DNA of 64,000 nucleotides from Antribacter soli (GCF_021568775.1 NZ_JAKGSG010000022.1:62001-126000), one strand, 5' to 3'; shown: positions 18,151 to 27,190, counted from the stretch's first letter. Program-made: numbers and translations. Notes: generated from the sequence alone by a model not told the origin.

Positions 18151-20412
18151 GTGCGCTCACCCGAGCTTGTCCAGAAGGTCCGGAACGATCCGGGCCTGCC
18201 CCCGGTCGCGATCATCGACCGCCGACCCATGACCCCCGGCAAGAAGATCCTCTTCGCGGCCATCGGTCTCGTGGCGGCGATCGCGTGGGCGCTCGTCGCG
18301 TTCTTCCGGGGCGAGGACGTCAACGCCGCCTACTTCGTCCTCGCCGCGGTGGGCACCTACGTCATCGCGTACCGCTTCTACGCGCGCCTCGTCGAGTACA
18401 AGGTCGTGCGGCCCGACGACACCCGCGCCACGCCCGCCGAGCGGTACGAGAACGGCCGCGACTTCGCGCCGACGGACCGGCGCGTGCTCTTCGGCCACCA
18501 CTTCGCCGCGATCGCCGGCGCCGGCCCGCTGGTCGGGCCCGTGCTCGCCGCGCAGATGGGATACCTGCCCGGCACCCTGTGGATCATCATCGGCGGCGTG
18601 CTCGCCGGCGCCGTCCAGGACTACCTGGTGCTGTGGCTGTCCACGCGGCGGCGGGGCCGCTCGCTCGGTCAGATGATCCGCGACGAGCTGGGCAGCGTCG
18701 GCGGCGCCGCGGGTCTCATCGGCGTCTTCGTCATCATGATCATCATCATCGCGGTGCTCGCGCTCGTGGTGGTCAACGCCCTCGCCGAGTCGCCGTGGGG
18801 CGTGTTCTCCGTCGGCTGCACCATCCCGATCGCGCTGTTCATGGGCGTGTACCTGCGGTTCCTCCGGCCCGGACGCGTCGCGGAGGTGTCGCTGATCGGC
18901 GTCGTGCTGCTGGTCCTGGCGATCGTCGCCGGCGGCTGGGTCGCGTCGACGTCGTGGGGCGTGGAGTGGTTCACGCTGGACAAGGTCACCCTCGCCTGGC
19001 TGATCACCGGGTACGGGTTCCTCGCCTCCGTGCTGCCGGTCTGGCTCCTGCTCGCCCCGCGCGACTACCTGTCCACCTTCATGAAGGTCGGCACCATCGT
19101 GCTGCTCGCGGTCGGCGTGATCGTGGCGCAGCCCGCCGTGCAGGCGCCCGCGGTGTCCTCGTTCGCGACGGCCGGGAACGGGCCAGCGTTCGCGGGCACC
19201 CTGTTCCCGTTCCTCTTCATCACCATCGCGTGCGGCGCCCTGTCGGGGTTCCACGCGCTCATCTCGTCGGGCACCTCCCCGAAGCTGGTGGAGAAGGAGA
19301 GCCAGCTGCGGCTCATCGGCTACGGCGGCATGCTCACCGAGTCGTTCGTCGCGATCATGGCCCTCGTCACCGCCGTGTCCATCGACCAGCACCTGTACTT
19401 CGCGCTCAACGCGCCCGCAGCACTCACCGGAGGGGAGGCCGGCACCGCGGCCGACTACGTCAACGGGCTCGGGCTGGGTGGCACGCCCGTCACCGGCGCC
19501 GACATCCAGGGCGCCGCGGACGGCGTCGGCGAGGAGTCGATCGTGTCCCGCACGGGCGGCGCGCCCACGCTGGCGTTCGGCATGGCGCAGATCCTCGGCT
19601 CGTTCCTCGGCGGCGCCGGGATGACGGCGTTCTGGTACCACTTTGCGATCATGTTCGAGGCGCTGTTCATCCTCACGACGGTGGACGCGGGGACCCGGGT
19701 CGCCCGGTTCATGCTGTCCGACACGCTCGGCAACCTCGGCGGGCCGCTCGCGAAGTTCCGCGACCCGTCGTGGCGCGTCGGTGCGTGGATCTGCTCGATC
19801 GTGGTGTGCGGGCTGTGGGGCGCGATCCTCCTCATGGGAGTCACCGACCCGCTCGGTGGCATCAACACGCTGTTCCCGCTGTTCGGTATCGCGAACCAGC
19901 TCCTCGCCGCCATGGCGCTCGCGCTCGTCACCACCGTGCTGATCAAGAAGGGCCTGCTCCGGTGGGCGTGGATCCCCGGCGTGCCGCTGGTCTGGGACCT
20001 CGCGGTGACCATGACCGCGTCGTTCCAGAAGATCTTCTCCGACGTGCCCGCCATCGGGTACTGGGCGAACCACAACGTGTTCCGCGAGGCGCGCGCGGCC
20101 GGAGAGACGTCTTTCGGGACCGCGACGACCCCCGAGGCGATGGACGCTGTCATCCGGAACACGTTCGTCCAGGGGACGCTGTCGATCGTGTTCGCCGCGC
20201 TCGTGCTCGTCGTTGCGCTCTCCGCAGTCTGGGTGTGGATCAAGGCGATTCGTGCGGGCGGCCTGCCCACCACGGAGGAGCCCGACTCGCCGTCGGCGCT
20301 CTTCGCCCCGTCCGGGCTGGTCACGACGGACGCCGAGAAGGAGGTCGCCGCTGAGTGGAAGGCGTACTACTCCGACAACCCGGACGCCGTCCGGACGGGG
20401 GCGCACGCGTGA
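18151..20412 (+). CDS. cstA: CstA-type carbon-starvation transporter (peptide/pyruvate uptake)
   Basis: Polytopic uptake transporter of 753 aa. CstA homologues import peptides or pyruvate under carbon limitation. The GTG at 18151 follows AAGGAGG by 6 nt. It has many transmembrane helices. Family features include the N-terminal AYRFYARLVE, the conserved GHHFAAIAGAGPLVGPVLAAQ (split here as GHHFAAIAG and AGPLVGPVLAAQ, ~118-138), GFHALISSGTSPK (~370) and FILTTVDAGTRVARFMLSD (~505-523). Its stop overlaps the start of a YbdD/YjiX-type small protein (TGATG), the usual functional partner, indicating translational coupling. Confidence 0.93.
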   Translation: MRSPELVQKVRNDPGLPPVAIIDRRPMTPGKKILFAAIGLVAAIAWALVAFFRGEDVNAAYFVLAAVGTYVIAYRFYARLVEYKVVRPDDTRATPAERYENGRDFAPTDRRVLFGHHFAAIAGAGPLVGPVLAAQMGYLPGTLWIIIGGVLAGAVQDYLVLWLSTRRRGRSLGQMIRDELGSVGGAAGLIGVFVIMIIIIAVLALVVVNALAESPWGVFSVGCTIPIALFMGVYLRFLRPGRVAEVSLIGVVLLVLAIVAGGWVASTSWGVEWFTLDKVTLAWLITGYGFLASVLPVWLLLAPRDYLSTFMKVGTIVLLAVGVIVAQPAVQAPAVSSFATAGNGPAFAGTLFPFLFITIACGALSGFHALISSGTSPKLVEKESQLRLIGYGGMLTESFVAIMALVTAVSIDQHLYFALNAPAALTGGEAGTAADYVNGLGLGGTPVTGADIQGAADGVGEESIVSRTGGAPTLAFGMAQILGSFLGGAGMTAFWYHFAIMFEALFILTTVDAGTRVARFMLSDTLGNLGGPLAKFRDPSWRVGAWICSIVVCGLWGAILLMGVTDPLGGINTLFPLFGIANQLLAAMALALVTTVLIKKGLLRWAWIPGVPLVWDLAVTMTASFQKIFSDVPAIGYWANHNVFREARAAGETSFGTATTPEAMDAVIRNTFVQGTLSIVFAALVLVVALSAVWVWIKAIRAGGLPTTEEPDSPSALFAPSGLVTTDAEKEVAAEWKAYYSDNPDAVRTGAHA

Positions 20413-20642
20413 TGGGGGCCGGCGCCGGCGCCGCTGCCGGGGTGTCGCGTCTCGGCGGTGCGGCCCGTGCCTGGGGCGCCCTGACCTGGTACGTCAAGGG
20501 CGTGCTGGGTGAGAGCGACTACCAGCGGTACGTCGAGCACCTGCGGCGCGCGCACCCGGGCGACCCGGTGCCGACCGTGGGCGACTACTGGCGGGAGCGG
20601 TACGCGGAGCAGGACGTGAACCCGGGCGCTCGCTGCTGCTGA
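20412..20642 (+). CDS. YbdD/YjiX family small protein (CstA partner)
   Basis: Small protein of 76 aa matching the YbdD/YjiX (DUF466) family, which is needed for or modulates CstA-type transport in enterobacteria. The signature LGESDYQRYVEHLRRAHPG (~33-51) and PVTxGDYWRERY-like VPTVGDYWRERY (~54-65) are present. The ATG lies in the TGATG overlap with cstA, so translation is coupled. No membrane segment is evident, consistent with a peripheral partner. The pair ends in a very long hairpin. Confidence 0.9.
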   Translation: MGAGAGAAAGVSRLGGAARAWGALTWYVKGVLGESDYQRYVEHLRRAHPGDPVPTVGDYWRERYAEQDVNPGARCC

Positions 20643-20655
20643 CCCTCTCAGCGGG

Positions 20656-20729
20656 GGGAACGCACGAGACCACCTCCAGGTGGCTCAGGGAACTGTCTGA
20701 GCGACCTGGAGGTGGTCTCGTGCGTTCCC
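20656..20729. terminator. 26-bp perfect inverted repeat (bidirectional terminator)
   Basis: The arms at 20656-20681 and 20704-20729 are perfectly complementary over 26 bp. The 22-nt loop contains a further 6-bp stem (GCTCAG / CTGAGC) after one mismatch, so the fold can reach about 32 pairs. It separates the convergent ybdD-type and MBL genes. Confidence 0.8.
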
Positions 20730-20742
20730 GACGTCGGGTGGG

Positions 20743-21561
20743 TTACGTCAGGTGGTCGAAGTCGCCGCGCGTCCAGGCCGCGTGGCGCTGCGCCGACCGG
20801 AGGACCGCCTCGCGGGCGTCGGCAGCGATGACGCCCCCGAGGTTGTTGTAGAGCCGCTCGAAGGGGAAGCGGGCCACGTGCTCCGCGACCCGCAGGGTGA
20901 CCGCGCCGGACAGCGGGATCCGGTTCGGGTACGAGCGCATGAAGCTGACCGACGTGCGGTCCGGGTTCGCGAAGATCGTGTCGCCCGACAGGAGCACGCC
21001 CCGGCCCTCGGCCCCGGCCGCCCAGTGCACCACCGCGCTGCCCGGGAAGTGCCCGCCGGGCTGGGTGAGGGTGACGCCGGGCAGGATCTCCCGGTCCTCC
21101 TTCCAGGTCTCGACCGTCGGGCCGGTGCGGGCCAGCCAGCCGGCGTCCGCCTCGCTGACCAGGACGGGGACGTCCCCGAGCCGCCGGCTCCACTCGACCT
21201 GCACGCCGAACATGTGCGGGTGGCTCGCGATCACCGCCACGACGTCGCCGAGCTCGCGGACCGCCTCGACGGCGGCGTCGTCGAGGTAGCTGACCGGGTC
21301 CCACAGGAGGTTCCCCGCCGGGGTGCGGACCAGCTTGGCCTGCTGGCCGATGCCGATCACGGGCGGCTGCACGGTCAGCGCGAACAGGTCGGGCTCGAGC
21401 TCCGACATCTCGACGGCGACGCCCTCCCTGCCCAGCTCCTCGAGCGTGGTCCACAGCTGGCCCTCCGCGGGGACCCACTGGCGCTCGTCGGCGCACAACG
21501 CGCACACCTCCGGCCGGTCCGCGTGCTCCACGCCGCACGTGCGGCAGATCCAGAACGTCAT
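20743..21561 (-). CDS. rubredoxin-like zinc knuckle + MBL-fold hydrolase-like protein
   Basis: Protein of 272 aa. The start at 21561 has GAGGAG 6 nt upstream. The N-terminal ~20 residues carry two CxxC pairs (CRTCGVEHADRPEVCALC), a rubredoxin-like metal knuckle. The remainder is an MBL-fold domain with HPHMFG at the position of the first metal motif, then GGHFPGSAV and LLSGDTIF. The canonical HxHxDH motif is reduced to HPH without the Asp-His, so the metal site may be altered. No partner is linked to it. The reaction is unknown; redox or hydrolase activity is possible. Confidence 0.75.
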   Translation of the reverse strand: MTFWICRTCGVEHADRPEVCALCADERQWVPAEGQLWTTLEELGREGVAVEMSELEPDLFALTVQPPVIGIGQQAKLVRTPAGNLLWDPVSYLDDAAVEAVRELGDVVAVIASHPHMFGVQVEWSRRLGDVPVLVSEADAGWLARTGPTVETWKEDREILPGVTLTQPGGHFPGSAVVHWAAGAEGRGVLLSGDTIFANPDRTSVSFMRSYPNRIPLSGAVTLRVAEHVARFPFERLYNNLGGVIAADAREAVLRSAQRHAAWTRGDFDHLT

Positions 21562-21750
21562 CGCTGCTCCTCGGTGAGTCGGACGGGCCTGGGGTGTTGA
21601 CCCCTGTCTCGGTCGCAACTCATCGTCACGACCAGGTATCTGTTCACCGTATGACCGACGGAGCGTGAACAACCACCTGGTCGCCGACCACCGGGTCGTG
21701 GAGCCGCCGACTCCGTCGCGAGGGGGAGGCCGGAGGCCGCCGTCGGTCAA

Positions 21751-21756
21751 TACGCT
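21751..21756 (+). promoter_or_regulatory. -10 box TACGCT, probable leaderless start of the histidine kinase
   Basis: TACGCT ends 6 nt before the ATG at 21763, which has no ribosome-binding site beyond GGGTGG. This fits a leaderless transcript. Confidence 0.55.
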
Positions 21757-21762
21757 GGGTGG

Positions 21763-23169
21763 ATGCGCCACTCCACCGAGCAGCGACCCCGGGACCTCGC
21801 CGCGAGAGCAGCCGAGTGGTTCGGCGTCGACTCCGGCTGGGAGCGCGTGCCCGCGGACCCGCGCGCGGCGTACCGCAACGACATCTACCTCGCGGTCTTC
21901 TTCACCGCGGTCGCGGTGCTCGCCGCGGAGCTGGCCCGCAGCTTCGGCCAGTTCGAGGACGTGGACCAGCCGGCCTGGCTCCTGTACCTGCTGTCCGGGG
22001 TGGCGGGGGTGTCGCTGGCGTGGCGCCGCCGCCGGCCGCTCCTGACGGTCTGCCTGGTCTACGCCCAGTTCCTCGCGGTGGGCCTGACCGTCCCGATGGT
22101 CACGGCGCTCGCGCCGCTCCAGGTCCTGTACTTCGTCGCCCTCTACACCGCGGTCGCGTGGGCGCGGGACCGGCGCGCGATGCTCCTGGTGGCCGGGCTC
22201 GTGGTTCTCGCGATGCTCGCGTGGCTCGCGTGGCAGCTCGCGGTCGGGTCGGGGATCGACGACTGGCTCGACGAGGTCGGCACGGGCGACCGGCGGCCCG
22301 GCCTGTTGCCGCCGGTCACGGCCTACGTGATCTCCATGTGGCTCGTGAACCTGGCGTACTTCAGCGGGGCGGTCGTCGCGGGCCAGCTCATGTGGCACGC
22401 GGCCCGGCGCCGCGAGCAGCTGGCGGAGCAGGCCGCCACGATCGAGCGGCAGGCGGAGGAGCTCCAGCGTCAGGCGGTCGTGGCGGAGCGGCTGCGGATC
22501 GCGCGCGAGCTGCACGACGTCGTCGCGCACCACGTCTCCGTCATAGGCATCCAGGCGGCCGCGGCCCGTCGGGTGCTCACCCGCGACCCGGCGGCGGCCA
22601 CCGCGCCGCTCGCCACCATCGAGGGGGCGTCGCGCGACGCCGTCACGCAGATGCGCAGCCTGCTCGGCACCTTGCGCGACGTCGACCGGGGGCTCGCGGG
22701 CGGCCGCGCGTCCGCGCAGGTGGACCACCGCGCGCCGGAGCCCGGGCTCGCCGAGATCACCGGGCTCGCCGACGAGCCCGGCGTCGACGTCACCTACCGC
22801 CTCGTGGAGGACCCGGCGGGCGCGTCCGCCGAGGTCCCGGAGACGGTCGGCCTGAGCCTGTACCGCACCACCCAGGAGGCGCTCGCCAACGTGCGGCGGC
22901 ACTCGACGGCCCGTGGCGCGAGCGTCGTCGTGCGCGTGGAGCGCCGCCCCGGCGCGGTCCCGGGCGATCCCCGGTTCCGGCACGGCTTCGCCGAGGTCGA
23001 GGTGCTCGACGACGGCAGGTCCCGCCCCGGCACGTCCGGCACCGGGCTCGGCATGCTGGGCATCCGGGAGCGGGTGGCGGCGCACGGAGGCGTCGCCGAG
23101 ATCGGCCCGCGCGCGACGGGCGGCTACCGTGTCCGCGTGCGACTTCCCCTGCCCGAGGAGTGCCTGTGA
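21763..23169 (+). CDS. NarL-type sensor histidine kinase
   Basis: Membrane sensor kinase of 468 aa. About five or six transmembrane segments lie in the first ~210 residues, followed by a short coiled coil and a HisKA_3 dimerisation domain with the phospho-acceptor His251 in ARELHDVVAHH. A HATPase_c domain follows (N box QEALANVRRHS, ~372; G box TGLGMLGIRER, ~428). No large extracellular sensor is present, suggesting intramembrane sensing of envelope stress. The stop overlaps the response-regulator start (GTGA). The likely output is the adjacent ABC exporter (inference). Confidence 0.93.
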   Translation: MRHSTEQRPRDLAARAAEWFGVDSGWERVPADPRAAYRNDIYLAVFFTAVAVLAAELARSFGQFEDVDQPAWLLYLLSGVAGVSLAWRRRRPLLTVCLVYAQFLAVGLTVPMVTALAPLQVLYFVALYTAVAWARDRRAMLLVAGLVVLAMLAWLAWQLAVGSGIDDWLDEVGTGDRRPGLLPPVTAYVISMWLVNLAYFSGAVVAGQLMWHAARRREQLAEQAATIERQAEELQRQAVVAERLRIARELHDVVAHHVSVIGIQAAAARRVLTRDPAAATAPLATIEGASRDAVTQMRSLLGTLRDVDRGLAGGRASAQVDHRAPEPGLAEITGLADEPGVDVTYRLVEDPAGASAEVPETVGLSLYRTTQEALANVRRHSTARGASVVVRVERRPGAVPGDPRFRHGFAEVEVLDDGRSRPGTSGTGLGMLGIRERVAAHGGVAEIGPRATGGYRVRVRLPLPEECL

Positions 23170-23855
23170 ACAGGCCGGACGCCGTGCGTGTCCTCCTCGT
23201 GGACGACCAGCAGCTGGTCCGGTCGGGCTTCGCCCTCATCCTGTCGGTGGAGGACGGCCTCGAGGTGGTCGGTGAGGCGGCCGACGGCGCCGCAGCGGTC
23301 GACCTGGCGCGGAAGCTCCGGCCCGACGTCGTCCTCATGGACGTGCAGATGCCCGTCATGGACGGCATCGAGGCCACGCGCCGGATCGTCGCCGACGACC
23401 TGGCGAAGGTGCTGGTCCTGACGACGTTCGACCACGACGAGTACGTCTTCGACGGTCTCGCGGCCGGCGCCTCCGGCTTCCTGCTGAAGAACTCGGACGC
23501 CGAGCACCTCGTCGAGGCCGTGCGGACCGTGGCGGCCGGGCACGCCCTCCTCGCGCCGCAGGTCACGCGGCGCGTGATCCAGCAGATGGTGGCCGGCGGG
23601 TCCGGCGCGGGGGGCGGCACGCCGCCCGACGCCGGACGCCCGCCCGTGCACGACCCTCGCCTCGGGGACCTCACCCCGCGCGAGCGGGAGGTGCTCGTGC
23701 TTGTCGGGACGGGCCTGTCGAACGCGGAGGTCGCAGCCGAGCTGTTCCTCGGCGAGGCGACGGTCAAGACGCACGTCTCGAACATCCTGTCGAAGCTGCA
23801 GGTCCGGGACCGCGTCCAGGCGGTGGTCCTCGCCCACCGCTGGGGCCTCGTCTGA
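23166..23855 (+). CDS. NarL/FixJ family response regulator
   Basis: Transcription factor of 229 aa, phosphorylated by the upstream kinase. The GTG at 23166 overlaps the kinase stop. The receiver domain has the acidic pair DD at residues 13-14, the phospho-acceptor Asp59 (LMDVQMP) and Lys in FLLKNS (~108). A Gly/Pro linker contains the dispersed core sequence discussed in the findings (23622-23635). The LuxR-type HTH (~165-229) carries LTPREREVLVLVGTGLSNAE and TVKTHVSNILSKL. Its probable target is the ABC transporter operon starting at 23971. Confidence 0.95.
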   Translation: MNRPDAVRVLLVDDQQLVRSGFALILSVEDGLEVVGEAADGAAAVDLARKLRPDVVLMDVQMPVMDGIEATRRIVADDLAKVLVLTTFDHDEYVFDGLAAGASGFLLKNSDAEHLVEAVRTVAAGHALLAPQVTRRVIQQMVAGGSGAGGGTPPDAGRPPVHDPRLGDLTPREREVLVLVGTGLSNAEVAAELFLGEATVKTHVSNILSKLQVRDRVQAVVLAHRWGLV

Positions 23856-23957
23856 GCGTTCGCCGGACGGAGTCGTGCGCGGGCAATGATCGTGTCCGGC
23901 CGGCGGGGGAGGCCCCGGATCAGCCGTGCGGGTGATCCGCCCCGTTCGTCCCCCGCC

Positions 23958-23963
23958 TAGCGT
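23958..23963 (+). promoter_or_regulatory. -10 box TAGCGT upstream of the ABC ATPase
   Basis: TAGCGT ends 7 nt before the ATG at 23971, compatible with a leaderless transcript. The intervening GGAG is too close to the start to be a good ribosome-binding site. Confidence 0.5.
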
Positions 23964-23970
23964 GGAGCAC

Positions 23971-24885
23971 ATGAGTCCTCAGCACACAGACGGCCCGGAC
24001 CTGGAGGTCCGCGACCTCACCCGGGTCTTCGGCGCCGGTCCGGTCCGAGCGGTCGACGGCGTCTCGTTCACGGCGCCGTCCGGCCTGCTCACCGGGTTCG
24101 TCGGCGCCAACGGCGCCGGCAAGACGACGACCATGCGCATGATCATGGGCGTCCTCGCGATCACGTCCGGCGAGGTCCGCTTCGGTGGTCGTCCCGCCAC
24201 CACGCAGGACCGTCGCACGTTCGGCTACATGCCGGAGGAGCGCGGGCTCTACCCGAAGCAGGCGGTCCTGGACCAGCTCGTCTACCTCGCGCGGCTCCGC
24301 GGCATTGATGCGACCGCCGCCCGCGCCGAGGTGCTGGACCACCTCGACCGCCTCGGCCTGGCGGGGCGCGCGAGGGATCACGTGGAGAAGCTGTCGCTCG
24401 GCAACCAGCAGCGCGTGCAGATCATCGCCGCGCTCATGGGGGCGCCCCGCGCGCTGATCCTCGACGAGCCGTTCAGCGGCCTCGACCCGGCGGCGGTCGA
24501 AGGCATGGTCGACCTCCTGCGCGAGCACACTGCGCGCGGCGTCCCGGTGCTCTTCAGCTCGCACCAGCTCGACCTCGTGGAACGGCTCTGCGAACGGCTC
24601 GTCGTCCTCAAGCAGGGGCGTGTCGTCGCCGACGGAGCACCGGCCGATCTGCAGAGCACCGGCACCGTGCGGCACCGGCTCGTCGTCTCGGGCGACGCCG
24701 GGTGGGCGCGCGGCGTCCCGGGGATCCACGCCATCGACGTGGACGGCCCGACAGCACTCGTCGAGGCCGTCGACGACACAGCGGTCCAGCGGCTCCTGAC
24801 CACCGCGCTCGAGCGCGGCGCCGTGCACGAGCTCACTCCCGTCCGGCCCACCCTGGCCCAGATCTACCGTGAGGTGACCGCATGA
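23971..24885 (+). CDS. ABC transporter ATP-binding protein (NatA/DrrA-like)
   Basis: Cytoplasmic ATPase of 304 aa powering the downstream permease. Walker A GANGAGKT spans 45-52. The Q-loop region reads GYMPEERGLYPKQAV (~88), the signature LSLGNQQRVQ (~139) is a variant of LSGGQ, Walker B is LILDEPFSGLD (~163) and the H-loop is SSHQLDLVE. The C-terminal ~80 residues form the DUF4162-type accessory domain common to NatA/DrrA exporters. It overlaps the permease by ATGA. It lies downstream of the two-component system and probably belongs to the same regulon. Confidence 0.95.
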   Translation: MSPQHTDGPDLEVRDLTRVFGAGPVRAVDGVSFTAPSGLLTGFVGANGAGKTTTMRMIMGVLAITSGEVRFGGRPATTQDRRTFGYMPEERGLYPKQAVLDQLVYLARLRGIDATAARAEVLDHLDRLGLAGRARDHVEKLSLGNQQRVQIIAALMGAPRALILDEPFSGLDPAAVEGMVDLLREHTARGVPVLFSSHQLDLVERLCERLVVLKQGRVVADGAPADLQSTGTVRHRLVVSGDAGWARGVPGIHAIDVDGPTALVEAVDDTAVQRLLTTALERGAVHELTPVRPTLAQIYREVTA

Positions 24886-26114
24886 CCCGCTCCGACGTCG
24901 GACGCGACACCAGCAGCGCCTGGCTGCTCGTGACCCAGCGCGAGGTCGTGGTGCGCGCGCTGAACAAGTCGTTCGTCGTCGGCCTGCTCGTGTCGCTCGG
25001 GCTGATCGCCGGCCTGATGGCGTTCTTCACCTGGCAGGGCAGCCGTGCAGAGACGTTCACGGTGGCCGTCGAGGCGAGCGACACTGCCGCGGCCGCCACC
25101 GTGGCGGCCGCCGCCGCCGCGGCCAGGGCGGCCGCCGACGAGGCCGAGGAGTCGGGCGGGCCCGGCGCCGAGCGCGTCGAGGTGATGGTCCTCGAGGTGA
25201 CCGGCGACGACGCGGCCCGTGCCGCGCTCGAGGACGAGACCGCGGACGCCTGGCTGAGCGGCGGGGACGCCGGGTGGACCCTCACGACGCTGCGGCAGCC
25301 CGACCTGGAGCTCGTCGGGCTCCTGACCGCCACCGTGCGCGAGGAGGTCGTCGCGGAGAACGCGACGGCCGCGGGTACGAGTCCGGAGGAGCTGACGGCC
25401 GGGAGCGAGCTTGCCACCGAGAGCCTGGACGGCGACGCGCTGGACCCGGGCCTGATCTACCTGACGAGCTTCGTCCTCGCGTTCCTGTTCTTCATGGGCG
25501 CGGTCGGGTCGGGCGCGATGATCGCGGGCAGCGTCATCGAGGAGAAGCAGTCGCGGCTCGTGGAGATCATCGCGACGGCGGTCCCGCTGAGGCACGTCCT
25601 CGCCGGCAAGATCCTCGGCAGCTCGGTGATCGCGCTGGCGCAGAACCTCCTGTTCGGAGTGGTCGGTCTCGCCGGGATCTCGTTCACGCCCTGGGCGCAG
25701 GCCCTGCCCGCGCTGTCGGCGTCGATGGTGTGGTTCGTCGTCTTCTTCACCGTCGGCTTCGTCGCCGTCGCGGCCCTGTACGCGGTGGCGGGCGCGCTCG
25801 CGTCCCGCACGGAGGACCTCCAGGCGACGACGACGCCGTTGATGCTGCTGCTCATGGGCATCTACGTGATCACGTTCAGCGCCGACGGCGTGCTGGAGCG
25901 CGTCCTGTCGTTCGTGCCGGTCGCATCGATCGTGTCGATGCCCGTCCGGGTGCTGTCCGGCGACGCCCAGTGGTGGGAGCCCGTGGTCTCGCTGCTGCTG
26001 CTGGTGGCGTTCGCCGTCGGGGCCGTGCTCGTGTCCGAGCGCGCGTACCGCGGGGCGCTCCTGCAGACCGGCGGACGGCTCACGTGGCGGCAGGCGCTGC
26101 GGGCCGAGGCCTGA
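24882..26114 (+). CDS. ABC-2 type permease (NatB-like)
   Basis: Membrane partner of the preceding ATPase, 410 aa, start in the ATGA overlap. The first transmembrane helix (FVVGLLVSLGLIAGLMAFFT, ~28-47) is followed by a large extracytoplasmic domain (~50-190). That domain contains an Ala-rich stretch (~68-88) and a helical region. Five further helices (~195-400) follow, with the ABC-2 motif AGSVIEEKQSRLVEIIATAVP at the cytoplasmic face (split here: AGSVIEEKQSRL, VEIIATAVP). NatB-type exporters move Na+ or drugs; the substrate here is unknown. Confidence 0.92.
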   Translation: MTRSDVGRDTSSAWLLVTQREVVVRALNKSFVVGLLVSLGLIAGLMAFFTWQGSRAETFTVAVEASDTAAAATVAAAAAAARAAADEAEESGGPGAERVEVMVLEVTGDDAARAALEDETADAWLSGGDAGWTLTTLRQPDLELVGLLTATVREEVVAENATAAGTSPEELTAGSELATESLDGDALDPGLIYLTSFVLAFLFFMGAVGSGAMIAGSVIEEKQSRLVEIIATAVPLRHVLAGKILGSSVIALAQNLLFGVVGLAGISFTPWAQALPALSASMVWFVVFFTVGFVAVAALYAVAGALASRTEDLQATTTPLMLLLMGIYVITFSADGVLERVLSFVPVASIVSMPVRVLSGDAQWWEPVVSLLLLVAFAVGAVLVSERAYRGALLQTGGRLTWRQALRAEA

Positions 26115-26122
26115 CGTCGCGG

Positions 26123-26150
26123 GCGCCGGGGCGCGTGGCCGCCCCGGCGC
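26123..26150. terminator. 10-bp hairpin between convergent ABC permease and M15 genes
   Basis: Perfect 10-bp stem (26123-26132 / 26141-26150, GCGCCGGGGC / GCCCCGGCGC), 8-nt loop. It abuts the stop codon of the minus-strand M15 lipoprotein. Confidence 0.7.
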
Positions 26151-26975
26151 TCAGCGGCCCGTCGTCGAGAAGTGCTGGTAGTCCTTCGGCGCGTCCCACG
26201 ACCCGCCCCAGGACCAGCCGGCCGCGGCGAACGCCCGGACCACGGCGTCGTCGGGCAGGATGACGGCCGGCTCGACGGGACGCGCCACGTACGCGGCACC
26301 GGCGGGCGGTTGCACGGTGCTGCCCGACACCCACGGGTTCTCGATCGGGTTCACGTCGATCGCACGCCCGTACGCGTGCTCGCTCCACCGGCGCGTGCCC
26401 GCGACGACGCGGCAGTTGAACGCCGACGTGTTGCCCGCCGCCATGGAGGCGTCGTCGCTCGCGCCGAAGTCGTCGACCAGGCGCATGGAGCGGATCGGGT
26501 AACCGGCGTCGAACAGCGCGCGGAGCACGCCGACGAGGCCGTCCGCCACGTCGGCGTGCACCACGAGCTCGCCCTGGGCGGTTCCGCCGTCGACGGTGCG
26601 GTGCATGGCCGCCAGGTACCGCAGGTCCGACAGGGGGACGGGACACCCCTCCTGCCAGGAGACGCCCACCATGCGGGCCGCGACCTGGTCCGGGATCGGG
26701 GAGACGGAGGCGGTGAACACCGGGCCGTCCGACGGCGGGTCGGGTTCGGCGGTGGCGTCGCCCGGTGCGGGGGCGGGTGTACCGGCCGAGGGCGGCCCGG
26801 CCGGTGGCGACCCGGCCGCGGGGTCCGGCGGGGCCGGAGAGGCCGTGCGCGAGGGTGAGGCGGAGGGCGACGCGTCCGGCGTCGTGCACCCGGCGAGGAT
26901 CGCCCCGGTGAGCGCCGCCCCGGTGAGCGCGGCGACGGCTCTCTCCGCGACCCGCGCCCGCCACGTTCTCCGCAT
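26151..26975 (-). CDS. M15-type peptidase-like lipoprotein (D-alanyl-D-alanine carboxypeptidase family)
   Basis: Exported protein of 274 aa. The start at 26975 gives a signal peptide with lipobox LAGC (Cys ~30). A Pro/Ala/Ser linker (~32-85) follows, then an M15 (VanY/M15_4-like) domain. Zinc-binding residues are visible in SEHAYGRAIDVNP (His and Asp, ~202-214) and in KDYQHFSTTG at the C-terminus (His). The family trims peptidoglycan stem peptides or acts as an endopeptidase. AAGACT 6 nt before the ATG may be a degenerate leaderless -10. No operon partner. Confidence 0.85.
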   Translation of the reverse strand: MRRTWRARVAERAVAALTGAALTGAILAGCTTPDASPSASPSRTASPAPPDPAAGSPPAGPPSAGTPAPAPGDATAEPDPPSDGPVFTASVSPIPDQVAARMVGVSWQEGCPVPLSDLRYLAAMHRTVDGGTAQGELVVHADVADGLVGVLRALFDAGYPIRSMRLVDDFGASDDASMAAGNTSAFNCRVVAGTRRWSEHAYGRAIDVNPIENPWVSGSTVQPPAGAAYVARPVEPAVILPDDAVVRAFAAAGWSWGGSWDAPKDYQHFSTTGR

Positions 26976-27190
26976 CACCCCAGTCTTCCGAGGCCGGGGC
27001 GAGCGCGCAGCCCCGGCGCGACCCGCCGGGTGCTTTCTGGCGGAGTTTCGCGCCGGAGTCGTGCACCCGCCGGAGCGGGCGAAACGGTCACGCACGTGTC
27101 CCATCGCGGCAACACCCAGGAAACTCCTTGGCGGAACCATGAAAGACATGGTGTCCGCGCCCGGGACGCCCCGTCCGGCTGGAGGACCCC

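Noticed and set aside
25075-25140. GCC/GCG-rich Ala run in the ABC permease as a microsatellite or frameshift
   Set aside because: The frame is continuous with transmembrane segments on both sides and the codons vary; it is an Ala-rich extracytoplasmic helix.
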